The notes under the pieces were generated by a model that was not told the origin of the DNA, made no database searches, and was given only the letters and a program-made list of their open reading frames with translations. A DNA stretch of 64,000 nucleotides from Fusibacter sp. A1 (GTDB lineage: Bacteria; Bacillota; Clostridia; Peptostreptococcales; Acidaminobacteraceae). Where the stretch lies: assembly GCF_004125825.1 (NCBI RefSeq), contig NZ_QQWI01000008.1, positions 1 to 64,000 of the forward strand. The letters run 5' to 3'. The position numbers and the translations under genes are program-made. Below, one piece after another: positions 25,634-34,117 of this stretch (position 1 is the first letter of the stretch; every line of letters begins with the position of its first letter).

Positions 25634-26671
25634 TTAATGTCTCTTACCTCTTTTAAGCCGAGCCGACAGGACCTTTTTTCCGTCTTCGGAAGTTAAATAG
25701 TCATACGTCGTATCAGGCACCAGTCTTTTAAGCTGCGTCATGTCCTTATTCATCACAAGCTCACGTACCCTTGAAGCACTTATCGCTACAGCGTCCTCAC
25801 TCAACCGATCTACTTCGATCACCTCTATGCCGTAGTCGCCTAATATCTTTTTCATCGTCTGATTATAGGCATTTGTCACTGCACAATAAGGTTCTGTACC
25901 TACAAAACGCTTTTTTATACCCAGTGTCTTGCTGATATAAGTTGCGAACAAACGCAAATCAATTTCTGCGAATCGACTTGTCGCCTCCTTGGTATCCTCG
26001 CTAAAATAGCTTGGAAAAGTCGCGCTAGAAATCACATAGTCAGATCCTTCGATTACATAGACATTGTTCAGATGCGACACGCCAGCCTGTACAAGTTTTA
26101 GTCTTGCTTCATAAGGTACAGCTGAAACATCCTCCTTCACAACCCATACGAACAGATAGTCACATTTTTTAGCGGCTTGTTCCACCAGGTAAAGGTGTCC
26201 GAGAGTAAATGGATTTGCATTCATGACAATCGCACCCACATCTTCGACACAGACTTTAAAATCGGATAACTCTTCCACATAGTTTGCAATGCCTCTTGGA
26301 TTGCGTTCAAGCAAAACGATATTGCCTGTACCGCGAACAACTTCAAAGAATCCAAGCTGCTTGAAGGTTTTAGCATTGAAGCTACTCGTAAATACGTAGA
26401 CATTCTCGAAGCCTGATTTGTAGATCGTTTGAATCACAAAGTCGACGATCCTCGCAATCGCATTGCTTCCTTGCGCTTTTGGTGTCACTGCGACAGAACG
26501 GATACTAGCTCCGAATACCGATGCTGTAGCAATCAATTCGCCTGAATCGTAAAGGCCATAGGTGCTTTCAACAGACCTATCAAGACTGATTCCGCACTCC
26601 CCAAGCAGTGCGACGACCTCTGCCCTTCTTACAGGGTCAGTCATATTCACTTGTAGTATTTGACCGTACAT
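25634..26671 (-). CDS. citC: [Citrate (pro-3S)-lyase] ligase CitC
   Basis: Acetylates the prosthetic group of the lyase with ATP and acetate, switching the enzyme on. The 345-aa protein has an N-terminal GNAT-like domain (about residues 1-125) and a C-terminal nucleotidyltransferase domain with NANPFTLGHLYLVEQA (the HxGH-type site in its CitC form) and ISASRVREL. I chose the ATG at 26671 behind GCGAGGAAATCTT; the frame opens further up at 26731, but that extension lies inside the terminator hairpin at 26711-26758. It is the first gene after the leader structure. Confidence 0.93.
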   Translation of the reverse strand: MYGQILQVNMTDPVRRAEVVALLGECGISLDRSVESTYGLYDSGELIATASVFGASIRSVAVTPKAQGSNAIARIVDFVIQTIYKSGFENVYVFTSSFNAKTFKQLGFFEVVRGTGNIVLLERNPRGIANYVEELSDFKVCVEDVGAIVMNANPFTLGHLYLVEQAAKKCDYLFVWVVKEDVSAVPYEARLKLVQAGVSHLNNVYVIEGSDYVISSATFPSYFSEDTKEATSRFAEIDLRLFATYISKTLGIKKRFVGTEPYCAVTNAYNQTMKKILGDYGIEVIEVDRLSEDAVAISASRVRELVMNKDMTQLKRLVPDTTYDYLTSEDGKKVLSARLKRGKRH

Positions 26672-26702
26672 AAGATTTCCTCGCAGTTTTCGCAAAAATG
26701 AA

Positions 26703-26758
26703 GACAAAAAAAGATCAGTATATAAAATCAAATCGCTTTGATCTCATATACTGATCTT
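26703..26758 (-). terminator. Terminator or attenuator in front of citC
   Basis: Two perfect stems stack: 13 bp (26711-26723 with 26746-26758) and inner ATCAAA/TTTGAT around TCGC. On the minus strand seven Ts follow. Only 32 bases separate it from the citC start, too little for a separate promoter, so readthrough must be allowed under some condition. Confidence 0.85.
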
Positions 26759-26761
26759 CTG

Positions 26762-26850
26762 GGGGTTACCCATCATTAAAAGTATGATTCACTTGTCGGA
26801 CCGTCACCCTCATTGTCTGAATTTCTCATCAACTTGGTATGACCACTTTT
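26762..26850 (-). ncRNA. Structured leader RNA of the citrate lyase genes, unassigned
   Basis: Directly upstream of the attenuator, between citG and citC, the minus strand shows several pairings. ATTCA/TGAAT encloses a G-rich internal part with GAGGGTGACGGTCCGAC; ATCAT/ATGAT forms a 5-bp hairpin around ACTTTTA; GGGTAACCC could form a short hairpin or a pseudoknot with the upstream GGGT; AAAAGT/ACTTTT could close the outside. Structured RNA followed by a terminator and then a start codon is the usual riboswitch layout. I could not match it to a known class. Confidence 0.45.
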
Positions 26851-26898
26851 ATCTTAAAGGAAAAATTAAAAATATGCAAACGTTTTTCTTACAAAAGA

Positions 26899-27765
26899 TT
26901 AAAAATCATTTTTGTCCTGATCGATAAAATAAAAGAACACACTGACCGCTAATAAATCAGCCGCGCCACCATGACTTACCCTGTTAGATTTGCTCCACTT
27001 GATGTAGGCGTCATACCTCTCCCTACCGGCATCGGTGGTAAGATGTCCTGATTCAATCACTTCCATCGCCATTTTCTGACTCTGATTCAAGGTCTCCTGA
27101 TTGTGTCTTCCAATCACATTCGAATCGCTTAAACTAGTGATGATTTTTAAAAGGGCGACTAACATCGCATCATTGATATTCAACCGAGACTCAGTGATTG
27201 CTTCGTTTAAGGCGCCATACCCCACAACCCTTGCATGATAATAACCGGACAATGCTTCTCCGCGTGCCCCGAGCAGTCCATATTTCCTGTACTGCCGACC
27301 GCCATAGGTTTCTGATTCCTTAAGCTCTACCATACCCAGCTCATTTTTTTCTTTTACATATCGGTGTACTTTTTCACCTACCTGGTCCACCCAATCTTCC
27401 CTATACCCATCCTTCAGTACAGCTGCCGCTGCGCAGCTGACAAGACCCAAGGCGTAGATCAGACCCTTATGTGTGTTGATGCCGTTCGTCGACCTGAACA
27501 TCTCTTTTTCTGCGAGCATGCCCTTGGGTTTGAGCAGATTTAACATTTCATCATCACGATGGTCATCAAGTCCATAGCTGGCACACGTGGTAAAATACGG
27601 CCCCAAAACAGAAGCGCTATCCATAAACGTATAATAGTCCATATCATCGTGGGCGCCGGTATCGACCCTGTCCACCAGTCCCGGTTTAGGTGTCGCAGCT
27701 ACTTCATATAGCAAGGCCTTGACTGCAAGTGCCCCAATTCTCTTATCCATTCGACTTATCATCAT
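26899..27765 (-). CDS. citG: Triphosphoribosyl-dephospho-CoA synthase CitG
   Basis: Makes the precursor of the citrate lyase prosthetic group from dephospho-CoA and ATP. The protein (288 aa from this start) has the family motifs ATPKPGLVDRVDTGAHDDMDYYTFMDSA near the N-terminus, GINTHKGLIYALGLVSCA in the middle and SDSNVIGRHNQE with a late SHGGAADLLAVS. I place the start at the ATG at 27765 behind AGAGGTG; GTG at 27771 and ATG at 27762 are alternatives. It is separate from CitX, unlike the fused CitXG of some bacteria, and heads the locus. Confidence 0.9.
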   Translation of the reverse strand: MMISRMDKRIGALAVKALLYEVAATPKPGLVDRVDTGAHDDMDYYTFMDSASVLGPYFTTCASYGLDDHRDDEMLNLLKPKGMLAEKEMFRSTNGINTHKGLIYALGLVSCAAAAVLKDGYREDWVDQVGEKVHRYVKEKNELGMVELKESETYGGRQYRKYGLLGARGEALSGYYHARVVGYGALNEAITESRLNINDAMLVALLKIITSLSDSNVIGRHNQETLNQSQKMAMEVIESGHLTTDAGRERYDAYIKWSKSNRVSHGGAADLLAVSVFFYFIDQDKNDF

Positions 27766-27790
27766 CCACACCTCTTTTCATATAATTTTC

Positions 27791-27819
27791 AAAATAGCAC
27801 ATAAAGAGAAATAATGCAA
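27791..27819 (-). promoter_or_regulatory. Promoter of citG
   Basis: On the minus strand TTGCAT (27819-27814) and TATTTT (27796-27791) are 17 bases apart, about 25 bases upstream of the citG start. Confidence 0.4.
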
Positions 27820-27906
27820 TGCCCTTCATGACTTTATAGAACTTCACTATACTTATCTATTCAATTCTGTATTATACTATAAGCATATCGAATAAAGGAG
27901 AATCCT

Positions 27907-29481
27907 ATGAACAAACTCAGCATCAATAGCAAACTGCTCTTATGGACCGCCGTTATGGGAGGGATCGCGTTAGGTTTTGTCTTAATCGGATCACTCACAA
28001 GCCCCATCGTCATGATCGCCCTGCAGTCAGTTTATATCATCGGAATTTTTATACTCAACTATTATTCAGTCACCAAACCCAATAAAAAATCCATCTCTTA
28101 TGTGAGCTCACTCGCAGACGGACAGCTAAAGCTGAACATCTCCTTAAGCGGTTCAAAGGAGTTTAGCGATATTGGAAAAACCTTACGCAAGATCGACGAG
28201 AACAACGAGAACATCTTTGACAATGTCATCGTCGCTTCCATCAACACCACAGAAATCGCTCAAAAGCTGATTGAGTTTTCCAGTCAGAATAAATCCAATC
28301 TAAAGAATATTTCTGACACCTTCAGTGAGATCGTTGAAAGCAACATCACCATATCCACAGCGATTGATGAAACCAACCATCACCTCAGTGACATCGGCGT
28401 GCTGACTCAAAATATCGAAAAGGTCATCGATAACGCGCTGACAGCGGCACAAACTTCAAAAACCGCATCCCTGGGTGCGAATCATAAGATCAACGATACC
28501 CTGAACTCTTTTTCTGCTGTCAACCTATCCATTTCAGAAATCAAGGACATCATCATCACCTTGGCTGAAAAATCCCGTAAGATCGATGAGCTATCGACAA
28601 ATATCGAAGCGATCGCCCAACAGACCAACTTGCTCGCCCTAAACGCATCGATCGAAAGCGCGAGGGCTGGAGAAGCAGGCAGAGGATTCGCAGTTGTCGC
28701 AGAAGAAATCCGAAAATTATCTGTCAGCACCGATTCGGCGCTCTCAGAGATTCACGATATCGTCGATCAGGTACTCGATACCATAGAAACCGCCGAGAGC
28801 ACAGCGGATTCAACGGTTAAAAAGAGTGAAGAGGCTTATGATTTCGCTCAAGCGACGGTTGAAGCCTTATCTCAAATCGAGAAGAATTCGGATAATACAG
28901 AAACCATGGTTAAGAGCGCTTTTGATGATCTAAAAACATTGGATTCAAGCCTCAATAAGATCATCTCCAACACGAATCACCTGCACGAACTGTCGATTGA
29001 CACAAAGGAGCGTTCTACAGAATCGGGGGTGCTCGTTTCGGCCCTAGATGAGAGCTTTAATGTTCTTGACGGATCAGTCAATGAACTTGGCAACTCCTCA
29101 GAAAAATTCAATCAGTACGTCATCAACAACACGACGGACAAAACACTCAAAAAGAACTTAGAAGACCTGACAGCCGAGTTCGATAGTCTTCTCGACCAGG
29201 ACTCGATTGCAAAAGCGCAATATAAGTTCGGCATAGACCAGTTCCAAATACTATCAAGCAAAGGTGTTATCCTAAAGGCGACCGAAAAAGAGGCGATCGG
29301 GCTCAATCTTTTCGACTTGTACCCTCCCTATGGAGAGTTCTTTAAGAGCAAATCAAAGACCATCCTGTTCACTCCTATTGTCACACGACTTGATGGTAAA
29401 TACGCTAGATTCGCAGCAAGCCTAACACCGTCAGGCGATGGACTCATGATCGTCGAATATACCTTTAATCACGTTAAGTAA
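27907..29481 (+). CDS. Methyl-accepting chemotaxis protein with C-terminal PAS-like domain
   Basis: The 524-aa receptor has two membrane helices (about residues 10-28 and 34-54) joined by only a few residues, so there is no room for an external sensor domain. Residues 100-400 are the helical signalling region, with the hairpin tip [39 protein letters not shown]. The last 85 residues (about 438-524, from [18 protein letters not shown] to LMIVEYTF) look like a PAS/Cache-type beta-rich domain placed behind the signalling rod, an uncommon order. It diverges from citG by 135 bases, so it may report on a cytoplasmic metabolite. The ATG at 27907 follows AAAGGAGAATCC. Confidence 0.88.
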   Translation: MNKLSINSKLLLWTAVMGGIALGFVLIGSLTSPIVMIALQSVYIIGIFILNYYSVTKPNKKSISYVSSLADGQLKLNISLSGSKEFSDIGKTLRKIDENNENIFDNVIVASINTTEIAQKLIEFSSQNKSNLKNISDTFSEIVESNITISTAIDETNHHLSDIGVLTQNIEKVIDNALTAAQTSKTASLGANHKINDTLNSFSAVNLSISEIKDIIITLAEKSRKIDELSTNIEAIAQQTNLLALNASIESARAGEAGRGFAVVAEEIRKLSVSTDSALSEIHDIVDQVLDTIETAESTADSTVKKSEEAYDFAQATVEALSQIEKNSDNTETMVKSAFDDLKTLDSSLNKIISNTNHLHELSIDTKERSTESGVLVSALDESFNVLDGSVNELGNSSEKFNQYVINNTTDKTLKKNLEDLTAEFDSLLDQDSIAKAQYKFGIDQFQILSSKGVILKATEKEAIGLNLFDLYPPYGEFFKSKSKTILFTPIVTRLDGKYARFAASLTPSGDGLMIVEYTFNHVK

Positions 29482-29495
29482 TCCTACACACTTAA

Positions 29496-29527
29496 AAAGC
29501 CATCTATTCTCACGAATAGATGGCTTT
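29496..29527. terminator. Bidirectional terminator
   Basis: AAAGCCATCTATTC and its exact complement flank TCAC (14-bp stem). It lies between the chemoreceptor gene and the convergent helicase gene. Confidence 0.85.
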
Positions 29528-29534
29528 GTTTTGG

Positions 29535-30980
29535 TTATTTATCTGCGATACTGACAGTACGTATTCTTCCCTTGATCGGATTTGTTTTTAAGGCTTCCAA
29601 TACCAGCATTCCTTTATCATTGAGGATTTCAACATAGGTAGATACGTCAAGAATATTGATGATCCCGATATCACTTGCCTCAATCCCGTCGAGGGCGCAC
29701 AAGCCGCCAACAAGATCGACAGCACGCATTTTCGTCTTTTTGCCGCCTTTTATATGAAGCTTAAGAATTCCCTTGTTAACTTCACTGCCTTTGGTCTTTT
29801 TCTCTTCAGGCAACGAACCCGCCTTCAGGTAAAAGTGTTTTTTCGCTTCCTCGATCAGCTCTTCAAGAGGCTTATCCACTTGTGGAATCTCCCGGCCGAT
29901 ATAGTCGACGATTTCTTCCATCGCAGTTTTTTCATAAGTTGTGACAAAGGTAATCGCCTTGCCTGCCATACCGATTCTTCCGGTTCTTCCGATTCTGTGT
30001 ACATAGCTCTCCTGCGTGTTTGGAACGTCGAAATTGATGACTAATCCGATATTGTCGATATCGATTCCCCTTGCCGCCACATCCGTAGCAACCAGGTATC
30101 TGAACTTGCCGTTTCTAAACTTATCCATCACCTTTAGCCTGTCACGCTGTTCCATTCCACCATGGATCTTATCCGCATTGATACCGTCATCGTTTAGCGA
30201 CTCACAGATTTCCTCAACCGCCAGCTGAGTGTTGCAAAAGATCATGCAGCTCTCAGGATTTTGAGTGATCAGTACCTGCTCAAGCACATGGCTCTTGTCA
30301 TTTTGTCTCACACTGATCTGTGTCTGTTCGATACGGCTGATGGCGGGACTTGCATCCTCAATTTCCACATGTACGGCAGACTTCATATATTTTCGGCAGA
30401 TTCTTTCAATATCATCAGGCATCGTAGCAGATAAGAGAATACTGCTACGACCTTTAGGAAGCGACGAGATGATCTGATCGAGCTGTTCGATGAATCCCAT
30501 TCTCAGCATTTCATCTGCCTCATCGACTACAAGAAATCTTACTTCAGAAACATCCAGCGTCCCTTGTTTGAGGTGGTCGATCAGTCGTCCGGGAGTCCCC
30601 ACTACAATATGCGATTTTTGCTTCAGTTGCTTTTCCTGTAAATGAAATGGCGACTTGCCGTAGACCGGTACCACCTTTAAACGCTTGAACCTTCCGATAT
30701 GGAACAAGTCTTCTTTCACCTGTACTGCAAGCTCTCTTGTCGGAGTAATGACCATAGCCTGAGGCTTGTTCTCATCCCACTCGATCATTTCGCAAAGAGG
30801 GATTCCAAACGCCGCCGTTTTTCCACTGCCAGTCTGCGATTTGACGATAATGTCCTTTTTAAGTAAAAAATCAGGTATCACTTTGGCCTGTACTCCTGTA
30901 GGATGGTCGAAGCCCATCAGGTCTATGGCTTTTAATATATCTTCACTCAATGTATAATCTTTAAACTTTGCTGTTTTCAT
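29535..30980 (-). CDS. DEAD-box RNA helicase, DbpA/YxiN type
   Basis: The 481-aa protein has QTGSGKTAAFG (about 49-59), PTRELA, VVDEADEML, SATMP and HRIGRTGRIGMAG in the helicase core, then a C-terminal domain of about 75 residues (from LKLHIKGGKKTKMRAVDLVGGL to RIRTVSI) that matches the RRM-like domain of DbpA/YxiN. That domain binds hairpin 92 of 23S rRNA, so the enzyme probably helps 50S subunit assembly. The start at 30980 lies behind AAGAGTAAGTA, a weak site. It stands alone between terminators. Confidence 0.92.
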   Translation of the reverse strand: MKTAKFKDYTLSEDILKAIDLMGFDHPTGVQAKVIPDFLLKKDIIVKSQTGSGKTAAFGIPLCEMIEWDENKPQAMVITPTRELAVQVKEDLFHIGRFKRLKVVPVYGKSPFHLQEKQLKQKSHIVVGTPGRLIDHLKQGTLDVSEVRFLVVDEADEMLRMGFIEQLDQIISSLPKGRSSILLSATMPDDIERICRKYMKSAVHVEIEDASPAISRIEQTQISVRQNDKSHVLEQVLITQNPESCMIFCNTQLAVEEICESLNDDGINADKIHGGMEQRDRLKVMDKFRNGKFRYLVATDVAARGIDIDNIGLVINFDVPNTQESYVHRIGRTGRIGMAGKAITFVTTYEKTAMEEIVDYIGREIPQVDKPLEELIEEAKKHFYLKAGSLPEEKKTKGSEVNKGILKLHIKGGKKTKMRAVDLVGGLCALDGIEASDIGIINILDVSTYVEILNDKGMLVLEALKTNPIKGRIRTVSIADK

Positions 30981-31054
30981 TACTTACTCTTTTCTTGTCA
31001 AAAGTTGATAGATTCAAGTAATCATTATATCATACATCGATACAAATGCATTAA

Positions 31055-32638
31055 CTAATTAAGATAAGGAAGACTCACTGTGAATACAACCCCTTCGTCG
31101 GGCTTGCTTTGACATTCGATTTTGCCACTTAAGACCGTTGTCACCAGATTGTTGATCACGCTCAGCCCTAAGCCGCTGCCTCCATCGCCGTGAGAAGTGG
31201 AATAGAAAGGAGTGAATATGTTTGGTAGAACCTCATCCTTGATCCCTCGTCCGTCGTCTGAATAAACCAGTTTTATCTGATCGTTTTCCTTTAATACAGC
31301 TATTTTGATATGTCCTTCATCAATGCCTTTAAATCCATGCTGCAACGAATTCATCAAAAGATTGGTGATAATTTGTGAGTACGCCCCGGGATAACTGTTG
31401 ATTACAATTTCGTCCTCGCATTCCACTTCGATATGGTGGTTTGTACGTTTATAGCTAGCCCTCAAGTTATCAAGCACTTCATTTACATAGCTACCTAAGT
31501 TGAACTCCCTCATTCTAAGCCCCGACTGGTCCACTGCCACTTCCTTAAAGTTCTCGATGAGCACGGCGGAGTGTTCCAGATTACGCTGGATAATTGTCGC
31601 AGCTTCTTTGATCGACGATAACGCATTCTTAAAATCTTCTTTCTCCAACCTGCCTTGGTTCAAGTCCTCTAGTAAGCAATCCACTTCATGGTTTAGGTAT
31701 GTGCTTGTCGTAAAGGAGACCCCCACAGGAGTGTTGATTTCATGGGCGACACCCGCCACAAGTTGACTGGTCAAGCTCGTCTTGGCGGTCTGGATAAGTT
31801 CCTCTCTTGTTTTTTCAAGTGCATCAAGGGTACTTAACAGTACATCGTTCTTTTCGATCAACTCCGCTTGCGATTCTTCGGTTTCAGCAAGGGATGTCTC
31901 AAGCATCTCATTGGTCCGATTCAACTGGTTTGTTCTTTCATTTACAAGATTCTCGAGCGCGTCGTTGAACTTATGAAGCTCGAGTGTGCTGATTCTGATT
32001 TCATTGGCCATAAATTTGAATTTTTCTGCAAGTCTGCCTACCTCGTCCTTTGAGTCTATATCGATTGTGGCGTCGTAATCTCCATTAGTGAGTGCCACCA
32101 TGGCGTTTTCAAGCTTTTTAATCGGTCTTGTGACACTTAAGGCGATGATTGAAGTTAACATCATGAGGATCACAATTTGTATCAATGTATCGTAAATTCT
32201 TATTCTTAACAAGTGTTTCAGGTCTTCAATGAGATAATAGTCGGTCGCACCTATTTCAATCCAGCCGATCTGCAACTCATCAATAAAGACCCCCGCCCTA
32301 TTCTTGATGACATGCTCCACCTGATAAGGCTCACCCTCCTCGTACCTTGCATAGACTTCACCCCTATTCAGATCGGTCACGACAATGCTTGCAACTATTT
32401 TTCTCTCAAACATCGCATCTACCAGAGTCTTCACTCCCTGAAGATTATAATTCCATAAGGGATCGGATACGGCAAGCGAAGCTATTTGGCTGGTCAAGAT
32501 CAGTTCCTCGTCGATTGATTCTGCAATTCGACGTTTATCATCAAGATATCTCATATAACTGATTAGGGTCATGGTGATGATCACAGCAATAATGACAGAA
32601 ACGGAAAACTTCACCCATATTCTATTTGTTTTAGACAT
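31055..32638 (-). CDS. Orphan sensor histidine kinase
   Basis: The 527-aa protein has a membrane helix (about 10-30), an extracellular region of about 125 residues, a second helix (about 160-180), a HAMP domain, a coiled coil, then HisKA with VAGVAHEINTPVGVSFTTS and an ATPase domain with NLLMNSLQHGFKG, SDDGRGIKDEVLPNIFTPFYST and GGSGLGLSVINNLV. The AHEINTP-type His box and the long coiled coil resemble kinases of the HisKA group with four-helix input. I chose the ATG at 32638 behind ACAGGTGAGCAGA. No response regulator gene is adjacent. Confidence 0.85.
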   Translation of the reverse strand: MSKTNRIWVKFSVSVIIAVIITMTLISYMRYLDDKRRIAESIDEELILTSQIASLAVSDPLWNYNLQGVKTLVDAMFERKIVASIVVTDLNRGEVYARYEEGEPYQVEHVIKNRAGVFIDELQIGWIEIGATDYYLIEDLKHLLRIRIYDTLIQIVILMMLTSIIALSVTRPIKKLENAMVALTNGDYDATIDIDSKDEVGRLAEKFKFMANEIRISTLELHKFNDALENLVNERTNQLNRTNEMLETSLAETEESQAELIEKNDVLLSTLDALEKTREELIQTAKTSLTSQLVAGVAHEINTPVGVSFTTSTYLNHEVDCLLEDLNQGRLEKEDFKNALSSIKEAATIIQRNLEHSAVLIENFKEVAVDQSGLRMREFNLGSYVNEVLDNLRASYKRTNHHIEVECEDEIVINSYPGAYSQIITNLLMNSLQHGFKGIDEGHIKIAVLKENDQIKLVYSDDGRGIKDEVLPNIFTPFYSTSHGDGGSGLGLSVINNLVTTVLSGKIECQSKPDEGVVFTVSLPYLN

Positions 32639-32730
32639 TCTGCTCACCTGTATTATTTCTATCTCGTGCCTGTAATTTGCCTTGATTGCATTATTCATAC
32701 TATCGTATACCCATTATCGGCAGTCAGCAG

Positions 32731-32765
32731 ACAAAAACAAAACCACTCTTTTGAGTGGTTTAAAC
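32731..32765 (-). terminator. Terminator after the PC4/YdbC gene
   Basis: AAACCACTC/GAGTGGTTT (32740-32748 and 32753-32761) forms the stem; the minus strand continues TTTGTTTTTG. Confidence 0.8.
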
Positions 32766-32767
32766 GC

Positions 32768-32992
32768 TTAGTCCAGATCCATGGAATTAAGCAATGTTCT
32801 TAGCTCGATGAGCTCCTCTTTACTTAAGGTGACCCCTTTTCCCATTTTTGAATGCTCGGGTGCCCAATCGCGTAAATCATATTTTCCCGGTCTATCGTTC
32901 CAGCTTATCCTATTCAGTTCTTTAGACCATCCTTTGCTGTTTTCAGAAACCTTACCGATGGTCTCGAGTATCTCGTATTTCAAATCTGCCAT
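32768..32992 (-). CDS. PC4/YdbC-type single-stranded nucleic-acid-binding protein
   Basis: The 74-aa protein resembles the bacterial YdbC group of the transcriptional coactivator p15 (PC4) fold: KYEILETIGKVSENSKGWSKELNRISWN, PGKYDLRDWAPEHSKMGKGVTL and EELIELRTLL. YdbC proteins bind single-stranded DNA as dimers; the cellular role is not settled. It begins 9 bases after the stop of a 27-codon ORF (33002-33085) and shares its promoter. Confidence 0.85.
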   Translation of the reverse strand: MADLKYEILETIGKVSENSKGWSKELNRISWNDRPGKYDLRDWAPEHSKMGKGVTLSKEELIELRTLLNSMDLD

Positions 32993-33001
32993 ATAAAACT
33001 C

Positions 33002-33085
33002 CTATTTTTCTTTGTTTTGCACAATTGTGATCGATAATGCGCCGACAACCATAATTCCTACTATCACTAAAACTATCAGGACCAT
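33002..33085 (-). CDS. Candidate 27-aa hydrophobic peptide ORF
   Basis: On the minus strand GAAAGGTGATAGAACTT precedes an ATG at 33085 that opens MVLIVLVIVGIMVVGALSIT followed by IVQNKEK and a TAG at 33002. The peptide is one membrane helix with a charged end, typical of small regulatory or membrane peptides. It has the normal ribosome site spacing, a promoter 43 bases upstream and lies 9 bases before the YdbC-type gene, so it is probably translated from the same mRNA. I do not recognise the sequence. Confidence 0.5.
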   Translation of the reverse strand: MVLIVLVIVGIMVVGALSITIVQNKEK

Positions 33086-33127
33086 AAGTTCTATCACCTT
33101 TCGCTTCTAAAGTATTTTCCTATCTCC

Positions 33128-33157
33128 ATTATACTTGAATCCTGTCTTATTAACCAA
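33128..33157 (-). promoter_or_regulatory. Promoter of the small peptide and ydbC unit
   Basis: On the minus strand TTGGTT (33157-33152) and TATAAT (33133-33128) are 18 bases apart, and the ATG of the 27-aa ORF follows 43 bases after the -10 box. Confidence 0.5.
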
Positions 33158-33269
33158 TCGAAACTGTGTTTTATCACTTTGTTCACGCAATTGTAACAAT
33201 TCGACATATTCACGCATTTGATTTTATGTTAAATTAGTAACGTAGTATCTAAATACTGAGGGGGAAATC

Positions 33270-34061
33270 ATGGTCATTATCAAGTATGTCGTATCGATGG
33301 GTCTTTATTTTATTTTTCTTTTAGCACTGGTTGAATTTTTCAGAAAGCATGTCAAAATCGCTCACTTTGCTGTAATAGGGTCCTTATTCACATTACCGCT
33401 TTGGATTATCGGCGGCATGCAAGGCTGGTTTCGCTGGGCGAAGAACCTGAGCGTCATCCTACCTACCATATTTGTCGGGATAACAAGGATCGCCTACACT
33501 TCGCCTAAAACCACAAGGCTTTATGAAAACTTACGAAAACACTGGGTTTTGGTCGTTCTTTATGGCGTCTTGTTCTTAAATATACTGGAAGCCACGATAA
33601 AGGATGTCGCACTCGGAAACTACATGAACGCAATTTGCGGAGCCCTGCTGTGTGTGACGATTCCACTGCCGTTTAAGCGCTGGAAATTCAGCCAAGATAC
33701 CGGTGATCTTCTCGCTTACACTGCGATTGGATGGAACTTCATGTACACTACATGGAACGCTTGCTTTGTCTACGGAGAAGGAGCGACTTTTTTCGCCAGT
33801 TCACTAGTGATTCTACTCGCTGCGGAATTATATCCGGTATTTAAAAAACGACACGAGCTGTATATTATGGCACGTATCTATACCTTGGCGACGCACTTGG
33901 TCATCAGGTCGTCTTTCCCAAACCTGTTTCCGACCGTGATGAACGCTTCGACTTGGTTTAACCCAGCTGTTCTAAAAGCATGGGGAACCATCAATATCGT
34001 GCTCATGGTCCTCTTTGTCATCTATGAGTTTGGGTATAAGCGATATAAAACCACCATTTAA
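33270..34061 (+). CDS. Multi-pass membrane protein of unknown function
   Basis: The 263-aa protein has seven or eight membrane helices separated by short basic loops. Aromatic motifs include GGMQGWFRWAKNLSVILP (about residues 49-66) and LLAYTAIGWNFMYTTWNACFVYG (about 149-171), with IRSSFPNLFPTVMNAS late in the chain. I know no function for it; a DUF5692-type family is possible but not checked. The ATG at 33270 follows TGAGGGGGAAATC. It is a single-gene unit ended by the terminator at 34067. Confidence 0.6.
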   Translation: MVIIKYVVSMGLYFIFLLALVEFFRKHVKIAHFAVIGSLFTLPLWIIGGMQGWFRWAKNLSVILPTIFVGITRIAYTSPKTTRLYENLRKHWVLVVLYGVLFLNILEATIKDVALGNYMNAICGALLCVTIPLPFKRWKFSQDTGDLLAYTAIGWNFMYTTWNACFVYGEGATFFASSLVILLAAELYPVFKKRHELYIMARIYTLATHLVIRSSFPNLFPTVMNASTWFNPAVLKAWGTINIVLMVLFVIYEFGYKRYKTTI

Positions 34062-34066
34062 ATGCA

Positions 34067-34113
34067 AAACCAAGCCACTGTAGAATGCACACTACAGCGG
34101 CTTGGTTTTTTTG
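34067..34113. terminator. Bidirectional terminator
   Basis: AACCAAGCC and GGCTTGGTT form the outer stem, CTGTAG/CTACAG the inner one, followed by seven Ts on the plus strand; the minus-strand side ends in TTTTGC after the stem. It lies between the membrane protein gene and ptsI. Confidence 0.85.
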
Positions 34114-34117
34114 TCAG

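Noticed and set aside
26672..26731. Upstream start for CitC
   Set aside because: It lies inside the terminator stem; GAGGA at 26671 fits better.
26875..26888. CcpA cre-like site TGCAAACGTTTTTC in the citG-citC gap
   Set aside because: It matches the consensus at 11 of 14 positions only and lies just downstream of citG; not enough to report as a site.
26762..26898. T-box or fluoride, THF or other known riboswitch in the cit leader
   Set aside because: The conserved T-box sequence and the blocks of the other classes I know were not found; left as unassigned.
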